A stretch of 64,000 nt of DNA from Dyadobacter fermentans DSM 18053 (lineage in GTDB: Bacteria; Bacteroidota; Bacteroidia; Cytophagales; Spirosomataceae): assembly GCF_000023125.1 (NCBI RefSeq), contig NC_013037.1, forward strand, positions 4,503,501 to 4,567,500. Reading direction: 5' to 3'. The position numbers and the translations under genes were made by a program. Below are positions 26,418-34,512 of this stretch, one piece after another. Numbering within the stretch: the first letter of the stretch is position 1; each line of letters starts with the position of its first letter. The notes below the pieces were generated by a model. That model saw only the letters and a program-made list of their open reading frames with translations. It made no database searches and had not been told where the DNA came from.

Positions 26418-26440
26418 CACACAAATCATCACAAAATACC

Positions 26441-26470
26441 AAGTCCGGTCGCATGGCCGGACTTTTTTAT
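26441..26470 (+). terminator. Rho-independent terminator of dnaN
   Basis: AAGTCCGG (26441-26448) pairs perfectly with CCGGACTT (26457-26464), with an 8-nt loop and a T-rich tail. It lies 23 bp after the dnaN stop. Confidence 0.8.
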
Positions 26471-26513
26471 TGCATAATTACCTCAAAAGCAATACATTAG
26501 ATATCAATTCTAG

Positions 26514-26590
26514 TTTACTACGAAAAAAATCGTAGTAAAGGCTTGCATGTACGATTTTTTTCGTAGATCTTTGGTACGAAGATTATCGTA
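26514..26590. promoter_or_regulatory. Three tandem BlaI-type operators
   Basis: The same dyad TACGA-N6-TCGTA occurs three times: 26519-26534, 26550-26565 and 26575-26590. In the first copy the arms extend to 10 bp (TTTACTACGA with TCGTAGTAAA, 26514-26539). The copies are offset by 31 and 25 bp, roughly three and two-and-a-half helical turns. They fill the interval before the BlaI-like regulator at 26604 and probably cover its promoter. Autoregulation by that protein is the natural reading, since BlaI/MecI operators are dyads of similar size. Confidence 0.75.
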
Positions 26591-26603
26591 ATTAACTAGC
26601 ACC

Positions 26604-26978
26604 ATGTATATCAAGCCCACTGACTCTGAACTCGAAATCCTGAACTACCTCTGGCAGGCAGGACCTAGTACTGTCCGTGCCGTGCATGACGCCCTTTCCG
26701 AAACTAAGGATGTTGGCTACACCACCACCTTGAAACTCATGCAGATTATGCATGACAAAGGGCTGCTCTACCGCACCGAGCAAGGCCGATCGCATATTTA
26801 CGTGGCGCTCCTTGGCAAAGAGGAAACGCAGCAGAACTTGGTAGGTAAAATGGTTGAAACCCTGTTTCAGGGCTCTGCGGCACAGATGGTCATGCAGGCG
26901 CTGGGGAATCACACCACCTCCAAGGAAGAACTGGATGAAATTCGCGAGTTATTAAATAACCTGGAAAACAATCGTTAG
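26604..26978 (+). CDS. BlaI/MecI/CopY family transcriptional repressor
   Basis: A 124-residue winged-helix repressor. The N-terminal half gives the family pattern: P-T-D-S-E-L-E-I-L-N-Y-L-W, then T-V-R-A-V-H-D-A-L-S, followed by the recognition helix region Y-T-T-T-L-K-L-M-Q-I-M and the G-L-L-Y-R-T-E-Q-G-R wing. The C-terminal half holds the dimerisation helices. In beta-lactam systems the partner BlaR1 protease triggers cleavage of the repressor. Here the next gene, two bases downstream, is an M56 metallopeptidase with the same topology, and three tandem dyads precede the gene. The inducing signal is unknown; no beta-lactamase is nearby. Confidence 0.95.
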   Translation: MYIKPTDSELEILNYLWQAGPSTVRAVHDALSETKDVGYTTTLKLMQIMHDKGLLYRTEQGRSHIYVALLGKEETQQNLVGKMVETLFQGSAAQMVMQALGNHTTSKEELDEIRELLNNLENNR

Positions 26979-26980
26979 CC

Positions 26981-28876
26981 ATGAAATTCTTCTCAAATCT
27001 GTTACCCGGTCCCGCCGTTTCCGCATTTGGCTGGACGCTCATCCATTCGATCTGGCAGGGAACACTGCTGCTGCTGGTCGCCGTGGCCGCATTCTATTTT
27101 TTGAGAAAAAAATCCGCCAGCACGCGCTACCTCGCGGGTGTTGGCTTTCTTTTCGCCCAGGTTCTCGCTTCTGTCGCCACATTCATTTACTACTATCCTA
27201 AAACCACCGGCGCGGTTTCCAATACAAAAACTTTGGCGCGCTACACCGCATTGTCGGCATCCCGCACATGGGCGGAAGTGTCGCGCGACCTTCCCATTAC
27301 ATTGAAAGTACAAATGTGGCTCACCGCTCATTTGCACGAGCTCGTTATTTGCTGGCTTATCGGCTCGGGCATTCTCCTGCTGCGCTTTGCCGGTGGCTGG
27401 ATTTTCACCGAAAGACTCCGCATGAACGCCCAATTGGTGATGGACAAGGAGTGGCGCGCGAGGTTCGGGGTGATGATTGCCAAAATGAATATTTCGCAAT
27501 CCGTAGACTTCCGCGAGACGGCCAAAGTGCTCACACCTATGGTGATAGGCACGTTCAGGCCGGTGGTACTGATCCCGATCGGGTTACTTTCAGGATTTTC
27601 GACAGCCCAGGTTGAGGCGATTCTCGCACACGAGCTCGCGCACATCCGCAGGAACGATTACCTGATTAATATGCTGCAATCGTTCGTGGAGGTGATCTTT
27701 TTCTTCCATCCTGCGATCTGGTGGCTGTCCGAAAAAGTCCGTACAGAACGCGAGCATTGCTGCGACGACATCGCGCTGGTCGTTTGCGGAGACAAAATGT
27801 CCCTCGCCCATGCCCTGGTGAAAGTGGCCGAATGGCAGGCAACGCCCGGCCTGGCCATGGCATTTGCTTCCAAAAAACCACTGCTCCTGCACCGCGTACA
27901 GCGTGTTTTAGGGTTAAATCCTAAACCTGTCCGTACGTTTTCAAGCCTTCCTGCAATGATTTTCGCAATCGGACTGGTCATTGGCATTTCGGCTTATGCG
28001 GTGGCACAAAAGGTTGAAAAAGACAAGGAAAAGAAGGCCGCCAAACATATGACTGTCAAAAAACGGAAGCCGGCAAAAGTAGAAACCCGTGTGGAGCAGG
28101 AAGTGGAAGAAGTGGCCGAAGTTGCTATTGAAGAAGCCGTGCTGGAAAGTATAGAGCCGGAAATCGCTTATGCCGGCGTGCATATCGAAGCGCCTGAAAC
28201 GGGATTCGAGTACTCAGGCAATGATACGCTCGACAAAAAGATGTGGGAAATCAACCAAAAAATCCGCGCAATGCATGAAGAGTTGAAGCCCTATCATGCG
28301 AGATTGCAGGAGTTGCATCTCGAGCGCGAGAAATATCGGTTTGAAACAGAGCGGTTTGAACGTGAAATCGAGAAGATCGAGTGGAAAAAGCGGCGTGCCG
28401 AAGAGATGAGGTCCGACTTAATGGAAAAAAGATCCGTTCTTTTTAATCAGGATGGAAAAGAATCGAAGCTCAGCGACGCGGAACTTGACAAGCAGTTAGC
28501 AGATTTTGAGCAGCAGATCAAAGCACAGGAACAGGTTATTTCCGACCTCAATAACCAGATTTCCAATACGACCAAGGAAGCATTCAAGGCCGACGTCCCC
28601 GAGCAAAAAATACAGAGGGAGATCGAGGAGGTGAATTTCAAGATCAGCGAACTTGGTAAGAATATAGGGTTGGAAACATTTAATTACCGGAAAATGCAGG
28701 GTATCGAAGAGCCTCCGCGCGCGCCACGCGTGGTCCGCGGATCGCGTTTACAGCGCGCAGGCACGCCACCCCCTCCCCCACCCGCTCCGGCGGCGGCACC
28801 GGCAAAAGTGGTCCCGGCAGTCCCGGCGAAACCCGCACCGGCACCCAAGCCTCCGCTTCCGCCCAAGAAAGATTAA
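26981..28876 (+). CDS. M56 family metallopeptidase, BlaR1-like sensor without a penicillin-binding domain
   Basis: A 631-residue membrane protein. TM helices lie at about 14-38, 46-65, 120-142 and 322-342. The zinc motif H-E-L-A-H (His217, Glu218, His221) is followed by F-F-F-H-P-A-I-W-W-L-S and the third ligand region E-R-E-H-C-C-D-D, all as in BlaR1/MecR1. After the fourth helix a lysine/glutamate-rich segment and a long charged coiled coil (about 410-560) replace the penicillin-binding sensor. The last 50 residues are Pro/Ala-rich. It presumably cleaves the upstream BlaI-like repressor in response to an envelope signal. What the coiled coil senses is not known. Confidence 0.92.
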   Translation: MKFFSNLLPGPAVSAFGWTLIHSIWQGTLLLLVAVAAFYFLRKKSASTRYLAGVGFLFAQVLASVATFIYYYPKTTGAVSNTKTLARYTALSASRTWAEVSRDLPITLKVQMWLTAHLHELVICWLIGSGILLLRFAGGWIFTERLRMNAQLVMDKEWRARFGVMIAKMNISQSVDFRETAKVLTPMVIGTFRPVVLIPIGLLSGFSTAQVEAILAHELAHIRRNDYLINMLQSFVEVIFFFHPAIWWLSEKVRTEREHCCDDIALVVCGDKMSLAHALVKVAEWQATPGLAMAFASKKPLLLHRVQRVLGLNPKPVRTFSSLPAMIFAIGLVIGISAYAVAQKVEKDKEKKAAKHMTVKKRKPAKVETRVEQEVEEVAEVAIEEAVLESIEPEIAYAGVHIEAPETGFEYSGNDTLDKKMWEINQKIRAMHEELKPYHARLQELHLEREKYRFETERFEREIEKIEWKKRRAEEMRSDLMEKRSVLFNQDGKESKLSDAELDKQLADFEQQIKAQEQVISDLNNQISNTTKEAFKADVPEQKIQREIEEVNFKISELGKNIGLETFNYRKMQGIEEPPRAPRVVRGSRLQRAGTPPPPPPAPAAAPAKVVPAVPAKPAPAPKPPLPPKKD

Positions 28877-28880
28877 GCAA

Positions 28881-28912
28881 AAAGGGCAGCGAACGACTCG
28901 CTGCCCTTTGCA
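28881..28912. terminator. Bidirectional terminator between the M56 and reductase genes
   Basis: A 12-bp perfect stem (28881-28892 with 28898-28909) with a 5-nt loop begins with AAA and ends with TTT. It serves the plus-strand M56 gene and the convergent minus-strand reductase gene. Confidence 0.8.
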
Positions 28913-28930
28913 TTTAAATACACAAAATCG

Positions 28931-30007
28931 TCACTCAACCTCAATCACCACATCATCGCTCATCGGATGTGTAACGCAGGTGAGGATAAATCCTTCATTC
29001 ACTTCCGCCTCCGAAAGTGCATCCTCCTCATCCATTTGCACTTTTCCGGATGTGCACCGGCCCATACAAGCCGTACACATACCCGCCTGGCACGAATACG
29101 GCAGGTCAATGTCCATATTTAATGCGGCTTCGAGCACTGTTTCGTGCGGCTTTACGGGTAGTTTATACTCCGTACCCTCGTAAAACAGCGTGATTTCGCG
29201 TGTTTTGGGCGAATCATCATCCTCTGCTTCGGGCTCCACGGTCACTTCGCCGGGCTTGGCGGAAGTTGCGGTAATGAAGCTCTCCTTCCGGATTTTGCTC
29301 TCTGGAACGGCGAGAATGGAAAGCGCGCGATGCGATTCTTCCATCATATCCTCGGGGCCGCAGAGGAAATATTCTGCTTCTTTGATGTTCAGCGTAGGGA
29401 GCTTTTCGATGATTTTAAGGACGTGGCTCTTGTTCAACCGGCCAGTTTCGCCTTCCCAGCCTTCACCGGGCTGGCTTAATGTGTGCACAACCGTGATCCG
29501 CCTGCCATACTTATTTTCCAGCGCCGCGATTTTGTCTTTAAAAATAATACTGTCTTCCCGTCGGCTTCCGTAAATCAGGAAAATTTCACTTTCCGGCTCC
29601 ACCATCAAAACCGATTTCAGAATTGAAAACAATGGTGTAATGCCGCTTCCTGCACCGATAAACACCACCTGGCGCGTCTGGTCGTCGGCCTGTTTGGGGA
29701 AAAAATGGCCCATCGGCTCCAATGTTTCGAGCACGTCGCCTTCTTTCAGCGTATCGAGCAGAAGATTGGACGCATAGCCGCCCGGCACGCGCTTAATGGT
29801 AATAGCCAGCGAAACATCGGTATAAGGCGAGCTCGACATCGAATACGACCGCCGGATTTTTTTATCTTCGAAAGGCAGCAGCAATGTCAGGAACTGCCCC
29901 GGACGATACTGAACCACTTCGTTGATCGGGTGCCAGAAATGGATGGTCGCAGCCTCCTCCGTTTCTTTTTCTATCTCCTTTATTTTTAAAAAATAATATT
30001 TGCTCAT
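28931..30007 (-). CDS. Ferredoxin--NAD(P)H reductase with C-terminal 2Fe-2S domain (PaaE/Hmp type)
   Basis: A 358-residue soluble flavoprotein. The FAD domain (about 1-105) has the R-R-S-Y-S-M-S-S FAD-binding block and G-G-Y-A-S-N-L-L-L-D. The NAD(P) domain (about 110-240) has F-I-G-A-G-S-G-I-T-P-L and the C-G-P-E-D-M motif. The plant-type ferredoxin domain (about 270-358) has the cluster ligands C-x4-C-x2-C in Y-S-C-Q-A-G-M-C-T-A-C plus a distal Cys in L-T-C-V-T-H-P. This order is that of phenylacetyl-CoA epoxidase reductase PaaE and related reductases. No paa genes are seen, so it probably passes electrons to another oxygenase or desaturase. An acidic linker (E-A-E-D-D-D-S) joins the last two domains. 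Confidence 0.9.
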   Translation of the reverse strand: MSKYYFLKIKEIEKETEEAATIHFWHPINEVVQYRPGQFLTLLLPFEDKKIRRSYSMSSSPYTDVSLAITIKRVPGGYASNLLLDTLKEGDVLETLEPMGHFFPKQADDQTRQVVFIGAGSGITPLFSILKSVLMVEPESEIFLIYGSRREDSIIFKDKIAALENKYGRRITVVHTLSQPGEGWEGETGRLNKSHVLKIIEKLPTLNIKEAEYFLCGPEDMMEESHRALSILAVPESKIRKESFITATSAKPGEVTVEPEAEDDDSPKTREITLFYEGTEYKLPVKPHETVLEAALNMDIDLPYSCQAGMCTACMGRCTSGKVQMDEEDALSEAEVNEGFILTCVTHPMSDDVVIEVE

Positions 30008-30089
30008 TGTTGGCGGTCGGCCTTCGGCGTCAGCTTTTGGCTCGTTTACTTTAAATTTAATGGTGTGCGCTTCTTATTATCGACAACAC

Positions 30090-30122
30090 AAAAGCCTCAC
30101 AGGTAACACCCATGAGGCTTTT
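30090..30122 (-). terminator. Terminator of the aminotransferase gene
   Basis: AAAAGCCTCA (30090-30099) pairs perfectly with TGAGGCTTTT (30113-30122), with a 13-nt loop. It lies 18 bp past the aminotransferase stop on the minus strand. Confidence 0.75.
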
Positions 30123-30139
30123 ATGATTTCATTTTGATA

Positions 30140-31354
30140 TTATTTCAAAGTCGCAACCGCTTCTTTGATACGCTTTACCGCTTCTTCCAAAGCTTCGTCG
30201 GCAGCGGCGGTTGAGATACGGATGCAGTTTGGCGCACCGAAACCTGAACCTGCTACGGTCGAAACGTAGGATTTGTTCAAAAGCCAGTTGGAAAAATCGT
30301 CGGAATCTTTGATAACAGTCTCGCCATCAGACTTTCCGAAGTAGTAGCTTACATCCGGGAATGCGTAAAATGCGCCTTGGGGTACATTCACTTTGAAGCC
30401 CTCGATGTCTTTCAGCAAACCTACCACGAGGTCACGACGGCGGTGGTATGCCTTCGCCATTTCGATAGAAGGCTCCTTCGGACCGTTGAATGCAGCCGTA
30501 GCCGCTTTTTGCGCGATAGAGTTGGTTCCCGAAGTAACCTGGCCTTGCAATTTCTCAACACCATCCGCGATCCATTTCGCGGCAGCGATGAACCCGATCC
30601 GCCAGCCTGTCATCGCATAACCTTTCGCCACACCGTTCACAGTGATCACGCGGTCTTTCAATGCAGGAATAGAACCGATGCTGAAATGGCCTTCCTCGGT
30701 AAAGTTGATATATTCGTAGATTTCGTCTGCCAGCACGTACACGCCTTCGTGTTTTTCGAGCACCGCAGCGATCTCTCTCAATTCTTTTTCTGAATAAACA
30801 GCGCCAGTCGGGTTGTTGGGCGAAGCGTACATTACCACTTTAGTACGTGGGGTAATGGCAGCTTCGAGCTGTGCCGCAGTTACTTTGAAATCATTTTCAA
30901 AAGCACCGTCGATGATCACCGATTTTCCTTCGGCCAGTTTCACCATTTCGGAGTAGCTCACCCAGTAAGGCGCGAAAATCACCACTTCGTCGCCGGGATT
31001 TACCAGAACCTGGATCACGTTCGCGAGTGAATGCTTGGCACCGGTTGAAACCACGATATTTTCGGGTTTCCAATCTATATTATTGTCGCGCTTTAACTTA
31101 TCGGCAATGGCCTTTCGCAGATCAGGGTAACCTGCTACGGGTGAATAACCGTGAAAACCATCATCGATGGCTTTTTTAGCGGCCTCGCAAATGTGTGCGG
31201 GCGTCTTGAAGTCTGGCTCTCCAACGCTCAGACTGATCACTTTATGGCCTTGGGCGGCCAGTTCACGGGCCATTTTGGTCATCGCCAGCGTCGAAGATTC
31301 TTCGAGGGCGTTGATGCGGTCGGCCAACCGGGTTTGCTCTGCTACTGCGGACAT
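30140..31354 (-). CDS. Class I pyridoxal-phosphate aminotransferase (aspartate type)
   Basis: A 404-residue cytoplasmic enzyme of fold type I. The key parts are I-S-L-S-V-G-E-P-D-F-K-T-P near the N terminus, S-P-N-N-P-T-G-A-V-Y (about 175-185) and D-E-I-Y-E-Y. The PLP lysine is near residue 244 in N-G-V-A-K-G-Y-A-M-T-G-W-R-I-G, and the carboxylate-binding Arg is in N-C-I-R-I-S near the C terminus. It most resembles the subgroup annotated as aspartate aminotransferase (I-gamma), which moves amino groups between aspartate or related amino acids and 2-oxoglutarate. Exact substrate preference cannot be read. It stands as a single gene with its own promoter and terminator. Confidence 0.93.
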   Translation of the reverse strand: MSAVAEQTRLADRINALEESSTLAMTKMARELAAQGHKVISLSVGEPDFKTPAHICEAAKKAIDDGFHGYSPVAGYPDLRKAIADKLKRDNNIDWKPENIVVSTGAKHSLANVIQVLVNPGDEVVIFAPYWVSYSEMVKLAEGKSVIIDGAFENDFKVTAAQLEAAITPRTKVVMYASPNNPTGAVYSEKELREIAAVLEKHEGVYVLADEIYEYINFTEEGHFSIGSIPALKDRVITVNGVAKGYAMTGWRIGFIAAAKWIADGVEKLQGQVTSGTNSIAQKAATAAFNGPKEPSIEMAKAYHRRRDLVVGLLKDIEGFKVNVPQGAFYAFPDVSYYFGKSDGETVIKDSDDFSNWLLNKSYVSTVAGSGFGAPNCIRISTAAADEALEEAVKRIKEAVATLK

Positions 31355-31411
31355 TGCAACGTTTTAATTAAGTTAAAGAAGGTACTGCGAACTGTATCAA
31401 CAAATTGCCCG

Positions 31412-31419
31412 CAAAGGTA
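31412..31419 (-). promoter_or_regulatory. -7 box of the aminotransferase gene
   Basis: TACCTTTG on the minus strand fits TAnnTTTG. It stands 58 bp upstream of the ATG at 31354. Confidence 0.5.
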
Positions 31420-31537
31420 CGGGTTTTTTAACAGTTGCATTGTATTATGTCAAGAAAGATTTAATGGCCGCGTATCAATGAGCAGGCGGCAAACCCGAAC
31501 TGCTTGAAATGGCGGCACATTCAGCGATATTTGTCTT

Positions 31538-33064
31538 ATGGACACACCCATCACAATAGAAGAAATCACCTATCTGGCCAACGTGCCGGAACACCTGCAC
31601 GCCGCATTCCTGCGGGTGGCAAATGGCCTGCATGAACGTGCGAAATACCCGAAAGAGAAGGTATTTCTGATGCTCGTCAAAATGCTGAACGACCCGAAAA
31701 AGTACGCCTATTCCAAAAATAAGCTCACTAATCTGGCCAAAACCGTCTATGACCTCAAAAAAGCCGGCACGGAAATTTCCCTGACCGACGACGGCAAGGA
31801 GCTTATCTATAATGAAGAGGCGGTACTCACTTTGGAAGAAAAAGAGCCTGCCCGAAAGAACACATTCAACCTCCGCGAGGACAAGCTGCATTACGCCGTT
31901 TTCGGCAAAGAGCAGATTGAGGAAGGTGCATTGGCGCAAATGGAAACCGCCGTTAGTTTACCCATATCGGTCGCTGGCGCATTAATGCCGGATGCCCACC
32001 AGGGCTACGGATTACCCATCGGCGGCGTGCTTGCCACGGAACCCGATAAGGTTATCCCCTACGCCGTGGGCGTCGACATTGCTTGCCGCATGTGTATGTC
32101 GGTCTTTGACATTCCTACCGATTACCTCAAACGCGAGCCGCATTTCCTGAAAAAGATCCTCACCGAAAACACCAAATTCGGCATGGGCGGCGAAACTGCG
32201 CGCAAGTACGACGAAAGTGTGATGGACCAACCCGAATGGCAAGCCACCAAAACGATCCGTTCGTTGAAAGACAAGGCCTACCGGCAGCTCGGCACTTCGG
32301 GAACCGGCAACCATTTTGTAGAATGGGGTATTGTAGAAGTATTTGAAAACGACCCGCTTTTGAATTTACCCAAAGGCGAATACCTGTCGCTTCTTTCGCA
32401 TTCCGGCTCGCGCGGCTTCGGCGGAAGCGTGGCCAATTACTATTCCAAACTGGCTATGCAAAAGACGGTGCTTCCATGGCAAGCCGCGCATTTAGCATGG
32501 CTGGACTTAAACACCGAAGAAGGCCAGGAATACTGGATCGCGATGAACCTCGCCGGCGACTATGCCTCGGCCAACCACCACGAAATCCACAACAAAATGG
32601 CCAAATCACTGGGTGAGAAGCCATTAAAAATGATAGAAAACCACCACAACTTCGCCTGGAAAGAAACCCTCGCCGACGGCCGCGAAGTAATCGTTCATCG
32701 CAAAGGCGCCACGCCCGCCGGCTCCGACGAACTCGGTATTATTCCCGGCTCGATGAGTCAGCCGGGGTACGTCATCCGAGGCAAAGCTAATGCCGCTTCC
32801 ATCAACTCCGCTTCCCACGGCGCCGGCCGCGTCATGTCGCGTACGAAGGCGCTTTCCACCACCACCCGGAGCCAGATGAATAAGATTTTGCAGGACAATG
32901 GCATTCAACTCATTGGCGGCGACCTCGACGAATCGCCGATGGTTTACAAGAATATTGAGGATGTGATTGCTGCGCAATCCGACCTGGTGCATGTGCTGGC
33001 GAAGTTCTCGCCTAAGATTGTGCGGATGGCGGATGCGAATCGGAAGGAGGGGCGGGAAGATTGA
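31538..33064 (+). CDS. rtcB: RtcB family RNA ligase
   Basis: A 508-residue protein. The catalytic RtcB core holds P-D-A-H-Q-G-Y-G-L-P-I-G-G, the Mn-site block G-V-D-I-A-C-R-M (Asp and Cys kept; canonical G-C-G is A-C-R here), G-T-S-G-T-G-N-H-F-V-E, L-S-H-S-G-S-R-G-F, H-H-E-I and H-H-N-F, and the guanylylated His in N-S-A-S-H-G-A-G-R. About 105 N-terminal residues form an extra helical segment absent from E. coli RtcB (408 residues). RtcB joins 2',3'-cyclic phosphate ends to 5'-OH ends using GTP. No archease or RtcA is nearby, so a repair role or an unlinked helper is possible. Confidence 0.9.
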   Translation: MDTPITIEEITYLANVPEHLHAAFLRVANGLHERAKYPKEKVFLMLVKMLNDPKKYAYSKNKLTNLAKTVYDLKKAGTEISLTDDGKELIYNEEAVLTLEEKEPARKNTFNLREDKLHYAVFGKEQIEEGALAQMETAVSLPISVAGALMPDAHQGYGLPIGGVLATEPDKVIPYAVGVDIACRMCMSVFDIPTDYLKREPHFLKKILTENTKFGMGGETARKYDESVMDQPEWQATKTIRSLKDKAYRQLGTSGTGNHFVEWGIVEVFENDPLLNLPKGEYLSLLSHSGSRGFGGSVANYYSKLAMQKTVLPWQAAHLAWLDLNTEEGQEYWIAMNLAGDYASANHHEIHNKMAKSLGEKPLKMIENHHNFAWKETLADGREVIVHRKGATPAGSDELGIIPGSMSQPGYVIRGKANAASINSASHGAGRVMSRTKALSTTTRSQMNKILQDNGIQLIGGDLDESPMVYKNIEDVIAAQSDLVHVLAKFSPKIVRMADANRKEGRED

Positions 33065-33096
33065 ACTGACAAATTAATAACCGTTATGCGATTAAA

Positions 33097-33225
33097 ATTA
33101 GGAGAGAAACTGATTGTGCATTTCCTGAAATTGAGTGAGTTAGTAGGAATTCAAACCATATTAACAATACACAATCGCGCGGCGAAGCGTCTAAGACGCT
33201 AACTTCCAAAACGTTCTGGCTATTG
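33097..33225 (+). repeat. 128-bp direct repeat, copy A
   Basis: This stretch matches 34066-34193 in the same orientation, from ATTAGG to CTGGCTATTG, with scattered substitutions. The best block is identical over 20 bases around ACAATACACAATCGCGCG. Copy A also holds a perfect hairpin AGCGTC/GACGCT (33186-33200) that is broken in copy B. The two copies flank the unknown gene at 33248-33814. Sequence on either outer side is unrelated, so the unit itself seems to have been copied. Confidence 0.7.
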
Positions 33226-33247
33226 GACACTAAATCCTTCGTCTACT

Positions 33248-33814
33248 TCATATCCTACTTAATACATTGTTGCGTTTAACCCTCGCGAATGTCGACTCGT
33301 CTTCGAACTGCCCTAGATATGTGCCGTTATCGTCAAAATCAATGATCTCTCCGTTTTTAACAATTATGCTAATTAGATTGTCAGAGGCGGAATTAATTTT
33401 AATTTCGGCGTATCTTGCCGCCAGATTATCGCTATCGCAATGTATTTGAATCTCCATTTTCACGAGCTCACTTTTTTGATAGGCATCTTCTCGGTTTTCT
33501 ATACCAAATTCCCTTAAGTGCGCTTGTAAGTGCGTCTCTCCGTTATTAGGGATGCAACCGTAATCTGCTACCTGAAAGGCAAAAAGGCATTCTTCCCAAA
33601 GCAGGTCTTTTATTAGGTCGAGCTGGTTAGTTTCAATTTTTAGGACATCCGTCAGCGTTTCGAACATTTTTTCAGAAATTTTGGGACGCTTTATATCGGA
33701 GGAGAAGAAAGTAAATAAGACTTCCCTTTCGAATAACTTTACGTATAGTCGACAGGTGCCGATTCCAATGTCATTCCAATTTATCAGGTTTATTAATTCG
33801 TTACTCGTCATCAT
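33248..33814 (-). CDS. Unknown protein in an accessory patch, possibly immunity-like
   Basis: A 188-residue acidic, soluble protein with no signal peptide or TM helix. Visible blocks are N-E-L-I-N-L-I-N-W-N-D-I-G-I-G-T-C-R-L-Y-V, F-A-F-Q-V-A-D-Y-G-C-I-P-N-N-G-E-T, and a C-terminal beta-rich part with I-V-K-N-G-E-I-I-D-F-D-D-N-G-T-Y. The second block has the feel of small immunity or DUF proteins found in polymorphic-toxin neighbourhoods, but I cannot name a family. It is more AT-rich than its neighbours and sits between the two copies of a 128-bp repeat, which supports acquisition. Start is ATG 33814, with a second ATG immediately after. Confidence 0.65.
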   Translation of the reverse strand: MMTSNELINLINWNDIGIGTCRLYVKLFEREVLFTFFSSDIKRPKISEKMFETLTDVLKIETNQLDLIKDLLWEECLFAFQVADYGCIPNNGETHLQAHLREFGIENREDAYQKSELVKMEIQIHCDSDNLAARYAEIKINSASDNLISIIVKNGEIIDFDDNGTYLGQFEDESTFARVKRNNVLSRI

Positions 33815-34065
33815 AACATCAATTTAAATTACATTCACGCAAAACAGCAGGTTTCTCCCGTAATACTCAAATGTGTTTTTTTAACGGCATTGAATTGTTA
33901 TCAAAGGGAAACGCGCCTGTGCTGTCGCTCGCTATGAAATCATGCAAACTGAGAGTTGTAACCCAGATTTTTCCACGCAACGACAACCAAATTTCATACC
34001 GCTTCGCCTTTACTTGGCCTTGACAGCTTTACAGCTTATTTTTTCTAGTTCGTTGTGTGGTTGCA
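33815..34065. other. AT-rich interval with no recognisable gene
   Basis: No reading frame, hairpin or repeat stands out here. It links the unknown gene to repeat copy B and presumably holds the promoter of the unknown gene. Confidence 0.4.
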
Positions 34066-34193
34066 ATTAGGAGGGAAAATAAATATGCATCTTCCTGAAA
34101 TTCAGTAGATTAATATATCTTTAAATCATATAACAATACACAATCGCGCGACGAATCGTCTAAGAACTAATTTCAAAAAATTTCTGGCTATTG
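34066..34193 (+). repeat. 128-bp direct repeat, copy B
   Basis: The counterpart of 33097-33225, 969 bp away in the same orientation. It keeps the central ACAATACACAATCGCGCG block but has lost the downstream hairpin symmetry. It is followed directly by a decayed gene fragment. Confidence 0.7.
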
Positions 34194-34203
34194 CAGATCA
34201 GTT

Positions 34204-34443
34204 TTTCGAGACGATACGCATAGACTTAGCAAGTCATATTTGCTCGGAGCTTTGCTAGATTTAAAAGATTTGAACGTGGTTTGGGAATTCGTTTCTGATT
34301 AGAACCCATACTTTGAAAACGATTATACTGGAGCCGCTTCCCGAATCGTTGCACATTTACATTACGATTGTGACGAAGCAGTTGGCCTTGATATGATTTT
34401 CAAAAGCGGGTGGAGCAGGCCATCAATCATAAAAGAGGAATAA
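34204..34443 (+). pseudogene. Decayed gene remnant with an internal stop
   Basis: One frame reads protein-like sequence on both sides of a single TAG. Before it stands S-Y-L-L-G-A-L-L-D-L-K-D-L-N-V-V-W-E-F-V-S-D (34234-34299). After it stands N-P-Y-F-E-N-D-Y-T-G, then I-V-A-H-L-H-Y-D-C-D-E-A-V-G-L-D-M-I-F, ending at TAA 34441-34443. No start codon is available, so the 5' part is missing, apparently lost at repeat copy B. The family is not recognised. It looks like the C-terminal half of a small soluble protein. Confidence 0.5.
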
Positions 34444-34512
34444 GGCCCGCGGACGGCTTGACATTGTCGTACTAATTGTGAATTGCCATAATCCAAACTT
34501 TAAATAATCAAG

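Noticed and set aside
25473..26432. Minus-strand frame of 319 codons over dnaN
   Set aside because: Shadow of dnaN; it also spans the dnaN stop and has no start signal.
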